Part shown: positions 42,305 to 49,708 of the stretch, in pieces | Layout of the letters: every line of letters begins with the position of its first letter | How positions within the stretch are numbered: position 1 is the first letter of the stretch | NCBI GenBank assembly: GCA_019752635.1 | Contig: JAIELX010000069.1 | Span: 25,579 to 89,578, forward strand | Source: Candidatus Obscuribacterales bacterium | GTDB taxonomy: Bacteria > Cyanobacteriota > Vampirovibrionia > Obscuribacterales > Obscuribacteraceae | Length of the DNA stretch: 64,000 nt | Direction of reading: 5' to 3' | Notes under the pieces: model-generated | What the model was told of the DNA's origin: nothing | What the model saw: the letters and a program-made list of their open reading frames with translations, nothing else | The model's database searches: none | Made by a program: the position numbers and the translations under genes

Positions 42305-43870
42305 TTAGAGCTTCCCGCGCAATCTGGCCAAACGAGTGATCTCTGATTGCAACGCTTGCGTGTTGTTTCCATTCTTACGCTCGATCTCCACTTGTTCGCG
42401 CAATCCAATTATGGTTTCGGAAACTTGTTTGGCGGTAACGCCTTCCGCCTTGAGAGCGAACTCTTCTTTGCCGACAATATTCTGGTTCTTCTCCAGTAAC
42501 TGCAAGTTAGCGCTGCTTGTCCGGGCAAGATCTTCGTTCAGCTTGCTATTCAATTGACCATCCATGAACCGTGTTGTTTTGGTATCAATATTTTCACCAC
42601 CCCAACCGACTCGGCTACCGATGAATCTTCCGGCGCCCCAGCCAGCTAGGCCTGATGCAGAAAGCGCGGCGGTTGGTCCTGAAGCGAACATCCCGGCTCC
42701 AAGAGTGACCTTAAGTCCACCTTCGATCTTCTTTTCCGTATCGTTTTCTTTGATTCCTTGAATTCCCTCGCCTAGTCCGGAAAATACTGCGCCGGCGCCA
42801 CCGAGTTTGCCCGCCGCCGTTCCTAATGCTTTCTTTCCGAATCCGTAAGCGATAGATGCAAGACCGGAACCGGTGTCTGAGACGCCAGCGGCGGTCTTCA
42901 ATGTTCCGTCGACAACCTTGCCATTGCGCAGGTCCTTCACGCCATCTCGCATTTCATAGTAGCCACCAACAACGCTCAGGGCACCAAATCCAGTATTAAC
43001 GAATTTGCCTGCAATTGAGCGCATTGAAACCGGCTCGGTTGAGTTTGCTGGTGACACTCGCTTTTCTGTATTGACTTGTTCGGGCTCAACTGGTTTAGCC
43101 TCAACCGACTTGCGATGCGGTTGTTCACCTGCTTCGATCGACTTTCCTTTTGGTTTGCTGTCTGCAGTTTTTGCATCTTCGTGCGGAGCTTCGCTGTTAC
43201 GTTTAGTTCCGTCGCTGTTGCGAGCTTTCATATATTCGTCTTGATTCTTGAGTTTAACGACGCCGCCCTTCTCGTTATGCGTGTCGACAATCTGCAGTTT
43301 TCCTTCGATGACGCTGCTGACCTTAACGCCGTATTGTTCGATCTGTTTGAGCCAGGTCTTGCCATCGACTGTAGGTGCATGTGGTTCACGAACTGTCTGT
43401 GCTGTTTTGGGAGCTTCCGGCTTAGCCGGGTTGTTACCTTCCGCATGCGAAGCGCTCGGCTTTTGTTCTACATGTGGACGCTGCGACGTGTGTTTTTCCG
43501 CGGGCTTGCTTGCTTCTTCCGGGTGGTGCTGTGCTGGCTTAGCCGATTCCTTAGGATGCTCTGCCGGCTGGTGACTTTTCGCTGGCGCTTCGTTATGAAT
43601 TGGTTTGTGAGTGCTTGGTGTCTTTCGGCCTGTCACTTCGTCGCTGAACTTTGTTCTGTCTTCAATCTCCAGACCGGGCAAGATTCCCTTGGTTGTCTTG
43701 CTGGCATCCTGAATTTTGGGTTGGGCTGGATGTGCCTGATGGTGAGGTTCTTTGGGAGCATGCGGAAGGGCTTGTTCTTGCAATCTTTGCAACGCCTTCT
43801 GTGCGTCTGAAGCCATGTGCTTCAAACCTTCGGTGCCCTTGTGAATGATCTTGGAAACTTCGTCGCTCAT
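42305..43870 (-). CDS. Low-complexity protein with Gly-rich hydrophobic domain
   Basis: From ATG at 43870 (AAGG about 10 nt upstream; an alternative GTG at 43897 has no site) the protein is 521 residues. It starts with a short amphipathic helix, then residues 30-280 are charged and disordered-looking, rich in Pro, Lys, Glu, His and Ala. Residues 285-430 are glycine-, alanine- and serine-rich with glycine-zipper spacing (for example GAGMFASGPTAALSASGLAG), able to insert into or bind a membrane. A C-terminal helix region (residues 460-521) has coiled-coil character. I recognise no family. The layout (disordered N terminus, glycine-zipper, coiled coil) could suit a membrane-active or secreted factor, but this is speculative. 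The gene is preceded by a long palindrome. Confidence 0.75.
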   Translation of the reverse strand: MSDEVSKIIHKGTEGLKHMASDAQKALQRLQEQALPHAPKEPHHQAHPAQPKIQDASKTTKGILPGLEIEDRTKFSDEVTGRKTPSTHKPIHNEAPAKSHQPAEHPKESAKPAQHHPEEASKPAEKHTSQRPHVEQKPSASHAEGNNPAKPEAPKTAQTVREPHAPTVDGKTWLKQIEQYGVKVSSVIEGKLQIVDTHNEKGGVVKLKNQDEYMKARNSDGTKRNSEAPHEDAKTADSKPKGKSIEAGEQPHRKSVEAKPVEPEQVNTEKRVSPANSTEPVSMRSIAGKFVNTGFGALSVVGGYYEMRDGVKDLRNGKVVDGTLKTAAGVSDTGSGLASIAYGFGKKALGTAAGKLGGAGAVFSGLGEGIQGIKENDTEKKIEGGLKVTLGAGMFASGPTAALSASGLAGWGAGRFIGSRVGWGGENIDTKTTRFMDGQLNSKLNEDLARTSSANLQLLEKNQNIVGKEEFALKAEGVTAKQVSETIIGLREQVEIERKNGNNTQALQSEITRLARLRGKL

Positions 43871-43900
43871 AACCAATTCGCCTTTTTTCTCGGTCACACA

Positions 43901-43950
43901 CAGATTAACGTACGCGCCCCCGGGATTAGGGGGGCGCGTACGTTAATCTG
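43901..43950. repeat. Perfect 21-bp palindrome with 8-nt loop
   Basis: The arms at 43901-43921 and 43930-43950 are exact reverse complements (21 of 21), around an 8-nt loop (GGGATTAG). Each arm contains the self-complementary CGTACG and a run of C or G at the loop side. It lies 31-80 bases upstream of the ATG of the low-complexity protein gene. No T run follows, so it is not a classical terminator. As RNA it would be a very stable hairpin in the leader; as DNA it could extrude a cruciform. Confidence 0.95.
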
Positions 43951-44097
43951 CCGGGGGGCGTAGCATTAAACTCTGCCAATGTACCGCTCTGTCAAGCGTT
44001 GGCCGAAAGCTTTGCCAAGGAAGTCCCGCAGAAGGTGCGCAAAGCTGTGATTCTCAGCCTCTCGGGCGGCTTAGCGCACGGGCTGGAATTGCATTAG
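43930..44097 (+). pseudogene. 3' fragment of an unidentified coding sequence
   Basis: Open frame from just after a TAG at 43927 to TAG at 44095, without a plausible start codon. Its translation (AESFAKEVPQKVRKAVILSL then SGGLAHGLELH) has the amphipathic pattern of a real helical protein C terminus. It begins within the right arm of the palindrome, as if the 5' part were lost at that junction. No family is recognised. Confidence 0.3.
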
Positions 44098-44137
44098 AAG
44101 TCGACAGCCAAGAAAAAACTCGGTGTGTTCTGTGTAG

Positions 44138-45151
44138 TTATTGGTGGAACGGATACTGCGCGCCGTTGGAGGCATCTTTGATGAGCCCTAGATACGGGTC
44201 ATCGAGGTCGCAGTGCAACACCTCTTTGTATATTCGCGAGTTCACTTCGCGGGGCTGTGGGGGCACCATTTCGGCGAGCATCGAATGAATCTTCTTTCTC
44301 CATACCATTTCATTGTCGAGGGTGTCTTCGTACAGCTCGGACCATTTCGCTACGTCGGACTTGCCGGAAGCATCGGTGGTTTGGTGTTCTCCGTTGGTCA
44401 CTTTCTGCATTATCATCGCAGCCATTGGCACCACGAATTCTTGCACTCCGACCCGGCTAGTCTCTGCTCGATGATAAGCTTGCACTGTGCTTTGGCGAGC
44501 TGTCATCGATTTGTTCTGAAGTGTTTGTGCCAACTCCGACAGTTTCTCCAGGTTTTTCTTGTAGGACCCGGGTTCATAGATGTTTGGCAATACATCTAGG
44601 ATCGCTCCATCAGAAAAACAAATGTACGTGGCGATGTTTCCACGCAACGTTCGTTTGATTACATGACCATTGCCAAAGTCCATGGTGATCTTTGGAACAG
44701 GGCGAGCCGACTCCCAGACCGGTTCGAAATGAGTATTTATATACTCTGCTACATTTTTTTCGCTGAACAACACGGTTCGAGCCAATCTTGCATTCGTTCA
44801 GCAGAACTCGTCGTCCAACTTACCGAGCATTTCAAACAGCAAGACTGGCTTTCCTGAGAGCTTCGACTTCTTGCATGCATCGGAAAATGTGGCGTGCCAT
44901 GCCACAAACCCTGGCTGCACTTTGTCTTTGTTCTTGCCGGTAGCATTGGTTTCGCGGTTGCAAGAAGCAGCGGGGCTCGATGGCTCAGCAAGCGGATCTG
45001 GTGCCGCGATCGGTCGAACACTTTTAGATGCGTGCGGGATGGTGGCGGTCTTGCCCGAGTTGTGAACCGCTGGTGTGGTCATTTGCGAGACGATTGCGAG
45101 CGCCATCATTGAACCGCTACAAAATGACAAGAAAGAAAAGAATTTGTCCAT
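44138..45151 (-). CDS. Thioredoxin-like protein with in-frame UGA (candidate selenoprotein)
   Basis: One frame runs from ATG 45151 (or GTG 45154) to the stop at 44138, interrupted only by TGA at 44800-44798. Upstream of it are a hydrophobic N terminus (signal or anchor) and a thioredoxin-type helix and strand, FSDACKKSKLSGKPVLLFEM, leading to LDDEFC. Then comes the UGA, and directly in frame TNARLARTVLFSEKNVAEYI, the helix expected after a thioredoxin active site. The C-terminal 170 residues (KITMDFGNGHVIKRTLRGNI and onward) are soluble. Reading UGA as selenocysteine gives about 337 residues with a Cys-Sec pair. The downstream half has no ATG start or ribosome site of its own, which argues against two separate genes. 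If the UGA is a true stop, this is a pseudogene. Confidence 0.65.
44763..44801 (-). promoter_or_regulatory. SECIS-like hairpin at the UGA codon
   Basis: On the minus strand CTGAAC (44801-44796), which contains the UGA, pairs perfectly with GTTCAG (44768-44763). The 27 bases between hold a short inner GG/CC stem around CUCGAA. A stem that includes or follows UGA is the general form of bacterial SECIS elements, but the match to a defined consensus was not tested. Confidence 0.35.
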
Positions 45152-45167
45152 CACTTTCTCGTCTCCG

Positions 45168-45407
45168 CTACTTGGAAGAGTTTAATCGGTCGAGTTGAGT
45201 AACCACCTTTGAGAAATCGGACTCGATTGCCATTTTGCTGCTGGCCATATTGAGAGCCAGCCCCGCCAGAGCAGTAAAAGCTAAGCCACCGATGAGAGTC
45301 AAGACAAAACCGACGGCGGCGGTGCGCAACAACCGCCGCAGCAGCAAGAAAGCTACACCTCGCTCTGATATGTCAACTTCGACTGTCTTTGATGTTGATG
45401 ATTTCAT
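45168..45407 (-). CDS. Small membrane protein, 79 aa
   Basis: An ATG at 45407 has GGGAGG 5-6 bases upstream. The product begins with a polar, acidic N terminus (KSSTSKTVEVDISERG), then a hydrophobic segment (AAVGFVLTLIGGLAFTALAG, about residues 30-50), then a polar C-terminal helix. It ends 16 bases before the UGA-containing gene, so the two should be co-transcribed. No family is recognised. Confidence 0.65.
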   Translation of the reverse strand: MKSSTSKTVEVDISERGVAFLLLRRLLRTAAVGFVLTLIGGLAFTALAGLALNMASSKMAIESDFSKVVTQLDRLNSSK

Positions 45408-45810
45408 TTTGCCCTCCCGATGAACGCTAATTTCCCCTTATGGCTCCCAGTCGGAACCACAATGAATTATTTTCTGCGGCAGGGTGCGGCTTAGTCTGCC
45501 AATATCATTATCCGAACCAATTGTTTCAAACTTGTTTCATGCCCTGCCAGTCGATCAACTTCGAGGAGATGCTTCTATGTTATGCCGACGTAAAAACCTC
45601 GCTGGAAAAATTGGCTAAGCGCTGCATCACTTTGTTTGAGGCTTCCTCGGAGATTCCTGGTATTCCAGCATTTACGGCTGCAATGCCTGACCTTACAATT
45701 CAGATTTATCTCTCAATGTTTAATAACCGCCAGTATGTCCGCTTGCAAAAAAGTATGGCATGATGGGGCTACTGAAGATTCAATTGCCAGTATAAGGAAG
45801 GTATCGAGCC
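45408..45810. other. Intergenic region upstream of the kinase pair
   Basis: This stretch separates a minus-strand operon from the plus-strand kinase pair and should hold two promoters. Apart from the possible small frame at 45539-45763, nothing distinct is seen. Confidence 0.4.
45539..45763 (+). CDS. Possible small protein upstream of the kinases
   Basis: The frame from ATG 45539 gives 74 residues with a natural-looking amphipathic sequence (INFEEMLLCYADVKTSLEKL, then IQIYLSMFNNRQYVRLQKSM). There is no ribosome site, and the frame is open upstream to 45440. It ends 47 bases before the first kinase gene. It may be a small gene, a remnant, or a chance frame. Confidence 0.3.
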   Translation: MPCQSINFEEMLLCYADVKTSLEKLAKRCITLFEASSEIPGIPAFTAAMPDLTIQIYLSMFNNRQYVRLQKSMA

Positions 45811-47289
45811 TTGGCAGAATTTGAACTGCGAATGAAGCACACCAACGCGTTGACGCGATCGACAGTACACGCAATGGCCGTAACATTTCCCGTTTGGGGC
45901 ATCGCGCTTCCCAGTTTGTTGGTTATGTTCATAGTCATTTTGCTGCGGCTTCCAGCCAACTTTCCCGTGCCGCTGAGTTTACTAGCGATAGCAGTAATGA
46001 CTGCTGTCATTGTGCTATGCGCAGTCGTGGCCGTCATTTGTGATGATGACGAAATTCGCGTTAGTAAGGACGGTTTGTGTTTTCCTCTTAAGTTTTTTCC
46101 GTCGCTTAAGTTTCGTGCACAGCGTTCATGGGCGGACTTAGCTCGATTGAAACTTGACTGGCGCCGCGATCAGAAATTGCACAAGGATGATTGTGTAACG
46201 CTAATTTTTGAAAGTGGCGGTTTCGCGAAGCTTCAATTGAAGAGTTTGAGGCAGACGGAATTAGAGCAGTTTTTTGTTGCGTTCGAAGCGTGCGCTTTGA
46301 AGTGTGAGCGCGATGCTGATTTGCCTGACTTCGAGCAGGCCGTTCAATCTCGTGGTGCGAACGGATACACGTTCACTCAGTTGTGGGAAAAATCTCTGTC
46401 CGACAAATTTTCCTGTGCGACATTTATTCCGCTTGAACCGAAAAGCTCCTTGCAGGAAGGCTACTATCAAATTCTTCGCCAACTTTCTTTCGGCGGGTTC
46501 AATGCGTTGTATCTTGCTCAGATGAAGTCGGGGCGCGTCGTCGTTCTGAAGGAAGCGTGTTTCCCGCAGACGGAGGAATTGGAGTCTGCTGCTCGCGAAC
46601 GCTTTAGTCGCGAAGCACAAATCCTCAGCAAGTTGAATCATCCCAATATTGCCGGTGTTCAAGATTATTTTGTTGAGAATGGTCGGCATTACATGGTGCT
46701 GCCACACATCCAGGGCTGTGATCTTCGGCAATTCGTGCTGCAAAATGGACCGCAATCCGCGGCGACTGTTGCGATCTGGGCCAAGCAGCTCCTCAGTGCA
46801 ATGGTCTATTTGCACGAACAGACTCCGCCGATAGTACATGGAGAAGTGACGCCGGAAAGTGTGATTCTCAAGCCGGACGGCAACATTGTCCTTATCGACT
46901 TCGGTTCTGCAAAAGAGTTGGCGGAAAACTTCACCGGGACCGTAATCGGCAAGCAGTCGTATGTTGCGCCGGAACAGTTCAGAGGGAAGGCTTCTGCGAA
47001 GAGCGATGTCTATAGCTTCGGTGCCTGCCTCTATTATTGGTCCACGGGCAAGGAACCGGAGCCTTTGTCAACACCGGAGCCTACTGCGGTTCATCCTGCA
47101 TGGCGTGAAATGTTGCAACGTGCGCTGGATTTGGACGAAAGCACCCGAGCGGACAGCAAACAGCTTGCAGAGCTTCTGGAGCAGTTAACTTCCCGAGGAT
47201 CTCTTTCAGGGTTGGTTCCTCAAGGCATTGGTACCGCACCTTCTGCGCCGGGACACGCGAATGGTGTCGCCGGAGGTGGAAATGAGTAG
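45811..47289 (+). CDS. Membrane Ser/Thr kinase homologue with HGE in place of HRD
   Basis: The 492-residue protein starts at TTG 45811 (GGAAGG about 10 nt upstream). Two membrane helices (residues 25-75) precede a PH-like beta domain (80-165), then a protein kinase domain (about 205-470). The glycine loop is degenerate (LSFGGFNALYLA), the lysine is present in VVLKEACFP, and IDFGSAKE supplies an intact DFG (363-365). The catalytic loop reads HGEVTPES (343-345), so the usual catalytic Asp of HRD is Glu. Activity is therefore uncertain. It overlaps the second kinase by 8 bases; the two share the same architecture and are paralogues. Confidence 0.85.
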   Translation: MAEFELRMKHTNALTRSTVHAMAVTFPVWGIALPSLLVMFIVILLRLPANFPVPLSLLAIAVMTAVIVLCAVVAVICDDDEIRVSKDGLCFPLKFFPSLKFRAQRSWADLARLKLDWRRDQKLHKDDCVTLIFESGGFAKLQLKSLRQTELEQFFVAFEACALKCERDADLPDFEQAVQSRGANGYTFTQLWEKSLSDKFSCATFIPLEPKSSLQEGYYQILRQLSFGGFNALYLAQMKSGRVVVLKEACFPQTEELESAARERFSREAQILSKLNHPNIAGVQDYFVENGRHYMVLPHIQGCDLRQFVLQNGPQSAATVAIWAKQLLSAMVYLHEQTPPIVHGEVTPESVILKPDGNIVLIDFGSAKELAENFTGTVIGKQSYVAPEQFRGKASAKSDVYSFGACLYYWSTGKEPEPLSTPEPTAVHPAWREMLQRALDLDESTRADSKQLAELLEQLTSRGSLSGLVPQGIGTAPSAPGHANGVAGGGNE

Positions 47290-48760
47290 CGACGTCATAT
47301 CCGCGAATCCTTCCGAACTTCTCGCCACGATCCAGGAGGAGCGCGTAATTCCCTACGGCAAGCGAACGATGTTTACGCGTTGGCGTCAGCGATACTGGAC
47401 TCAAAGATATGTTCATTCTGTGTCGTGGCTGGCCGTAGCTATACTGGTTGTCTTCCTGATTTTTGGCCCGCAGCTAATACTTTCCCTGGCATCTCTTTTG
47501 CCTCTTGATCAGCTCGGTAACTCCGGTGCGTCGATACGGGCTCACACAACAATTGTAGCGATCGCTATTGCCTTGTCCGTTCCCCCGTTGCTTTTGCTTG
47601 TACTGACGCTGCGACGGCCTTGCGCGCTGGTTGTTGACAAACAGGGAATAACGAAACGTTGGTTCGGTGGCATATGTGGTGCGACGTTACCCTGGAAGGA
47701 TGTCGAAGTAGTAAAAGCCATTCTTCCTCAAGGTAAAAACGATTTTTGTTCTTATCAGTTTTTGCTCGGTTCCGAATCGACTCCAGGGAAAATGGTTCTG
47801 CAATTGGATTCCATTGAGGACGAGGATCAACGAACTGCAGTACTCAACGCTATTGAGAATTTTGCACCTTCCGCAAAAATTGAGTCGCAAGCAATTGACC
47901 TGCTTAGACCGAAGCAGGCGCAAAGCTTTGCTGAAATCTGGCTCGATGCATTGGTCTCGCCTCCCGGAAGGGAGCGATTGATTGCATTAACGGATGGACT
48001 AATTCTGGACAATCGCTACAGGATTGAACGTAGGCTCGGGACCGGCGGACAAGGGACTGCGTACCTGGCAGAAGATTTACAGCAAAAGAAACAAGTAGTC
48101 TTAAAGGAGACGATGCTTCCCGTTTACGCCGATTTGCCCACTCGGAAGAAGGCTCTTTCGGACTTCCATAAAGTGGCGTTCGCTCTTGAGTCCATCAAGC
48201 ACCCGGGCATTGTGCAATACTTGGGGTCGTTCGTCGCGGAGCATAGAGCGTACTTGGTTCTCGAGTACGTCAGCGGGGTGACGCTTAGCGAATTGGTCAA
48301 AACGAGCGGAGCTGTTTCGCCGGAACGCGTTGTCGCTCTTGGTCTGCAAATGTGTGACATCCTTGCCGTGCTGCATGCTGTGCCCTTGGTTCATCGCGAT
48401 TTTACTCCGGACAGCATGATTGTTCGGGATGGAGACAACCTGGTGCTCATCGATTTTGCAGTCTCCGTATCAACAGATGCCGATTCTGATGAAGTTGCCG
48501 GTAAAATTGCTTACATGTCGCCAGAACAGTTGAAGGGCAAGGCCGGCGTACAAGCTGATATTTATAGCCTGGGCGGCACGCTTTACTATGCTTTGACAGG
48601 CTTGCAGCCTGATCCGCTTACAGAATGCTGGCCGATTTTGCAGCGCCCTGAAATCTCCCCGGCGCTGAACGAGTTGATCATACGTGCCACCAAGTACGAG
48701 CCCGCAGACCGCTTCTGCGACGTGGCGAAATTGAAGTCTGCGCTGGTTTCACTGCCTTAG
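47282..48760 (+). CDS. Membrane Ser/Thr kinase homologue with DFA in place of DFG
   Basis: From ATG 47282 (GGAGG five bases upstream; the frame is also open upstream within the first kinase gene) the protein has 492 residues. Layout matches its neighbour: two membrane helices (about 45-110), a PH-like domain, then the kinase domain with LGTGGQGTAYLA, VVLKETMLP, a complete HRD at 371-373 (HRDFTPDS) and IDFAVSVS, so DFG is DFA at 391-393. The metal-binding Asp is kept. The PEQ-type motif reads AYMSPEQLKG. It may be active, with altered activation-loop control. The 8-base overlap with the first kinase suggests matched production and perhaps a heterodimer. Confidence 0.86.
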   Translation: MSSDVISANPSELLATIQEERVIPYGKRTMFTRWRQRYWTQRYVHSVSWLAVAILVVFLIFGPQLILSLASLLPLDQLGNSGASIRAHTTIVAIAIALSVPPLLLLVLTLRRPCALVVDKQGITKRWFGGICGATLPWKDVEVVKAILPQGKNDFCSYQFLLGSESTPGKMVLQLDSIEDEDQRTAVLNAIENFAPSAKIESQAIDLLRPKQAQSFAEIWLDALVSPPGRERLIALTDGLILDNRYRIERRLGTGGQGTAYLAEDLQQKKQVVLKETMLPVYADLPTRKKALSDFHKVAFALESIKHPGIVQYLGSFVAEHRAYLVLEYVSGVTLSELVKTSGAVSPERVVALGLQMCDILAVLHAVPLVHRDFTPDSMIVRDGDNLVLIDFAVSVSTDADSDEVAGKIAYMSPEQLKGKAGVQADIYSLGGTLYYALTGLQPDPLTECWPILQRPEISPALNELIIRATKYEPADRFCDVAKLKSALVSLP

Positions 48761-48780
48761 GCGCAGCGAAATGGCTCCGA

Positions 48781-49614
48781 TCAGCGGGCACCGGCGTACA
48801 CAAGAGTTTTGTTTGTTTTGGCATCCAGCAAGTACTTTCCATCGGCACCCACCCCGTAAATGGAATAGGACTTGCCATTTGGGGTGCACATATAAATCAC
48901 CGTGCCTGCTGAGGGCGAAGACTTTGTTTCGCCTGTCTTTAGTACCAGCGGCCATTCCCGCGCTTTCGTGAGGGGGTTTTGGGGTGCAAGCCCGGGCTGC
49001 TTGCCGTCGTTACCGCCTTCCATAAAGTAACTTTGAAATGCGGTGTCCAACTTTGTCGGGTAATGCGAAAAATCTGACGCATATGATTCTGCTGCGATCT
49101 GAACGCTACGCATGTTGGCCTTAATCGAGACGTTGCGAGCTCTCACATAGGCCTCCGCAGTCCTTGCTTGCATTCCATTCATACTTCCATACTTGGACTC
49201 GTAAGCTTTGATGCTGGTATCGGCTGTATTGGTGATGGCAGTTAGTCCTGTCGCTATTGGAACTCCGACTCCGGTTTGTGCAAGTCCTGCTGAAAGCAGC
49301 TTGTTTGCTTCTTGCGTAACCTTCCAGCTGTCCCCGCCCTTGTCTTGTTTGTCCAGCGATAGGGCTAGTCCCTGGAGGGACAGCGCCAGGCATAGGTTTT
49401 TCGGTCCCGGATTTGTTCTATGGAAAGCGATTAGCTGGCGAAACTTATTTTCGGCATCTTTGTATTTGGCTTGTTTAATCAGCGTCAGTCCTTCTGCGTG
49501 TTGGGTATTGAATTGCTGCATAAGTTCGTTTTGATCGAGAGCGCAGGCAGACCTGGCCGTTGAGACAAACAAGCCTAGTCCAAATAGGATTACAATCAAC
49601 TTCGGTGCTTTCAT
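48781..49614 (-). CDS. Secreted protein with pilin-like C-terminal domain
   Basis: From ATG 49614 (GGAG 8 nt upstream) the protein has 277 residues. It has an ordinary signal peptide (KLIVILFGLGLFVSTARSACA) and no prepilin leader. Residues 33-110 contain TPR-like helices (HAEGLTLIKQAKYKDAENKF, LALSLQGLALSLDKQDKGG). Residues 163-277 follow the globular domain of the pilins at 20.7-23.1 kb in order: NMRSVQIAAESYASD, YFMEGG, PQNP, SAGTVIYMC, SYSIYGVGADG and KTLVYAG. So it looks like a pilin head attached to a TPR domain and exported by Sec. It is the last gene of the exosortase group on this strand, and converges with the second kinase. Confidence 0.8.
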   Translation of the reverse strand: MKAPKLIVILFGLGLFVSTARSACALDQNELMQQFNTQHAEGLTLIKQAKYKDAENKFRQLIAFHRTNPGPKNLCLALSLQGLALSLDKQDKGGDSWKVTQEANKLLSAGLAQTGVGVPIATGLTAITNTADTSIKAYESKYGSMNGMQARTAEAYVRARNVSIKANMRSVQIAAESYASDFSHYPTKLDTAFQSYFMEGGNDGKQPGLAPQNPLTKAREWPLVLKTGETKSSPSAGTVIYMCTPNGKSYSIYGVGADGKYLLDAKTNKTLVYAGAR

Positions 49615-49708
49615 TTGCTCGGCTCCTCGAACTACCCGGTGCACACTTTAGATCGCGAAATGTCCAAAATCTGTGATGGATTAATCAGTCGTGTGAACTT
49701 TGTACCGA

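Noticed and set aside
44138..44785. Independent gene starting after the UGA
   Set aside because: No ATG and no ribosome site near its start; the first in-frame ATG is deep in the domain. Better explained as the second half of the UGA-interrupted gene.
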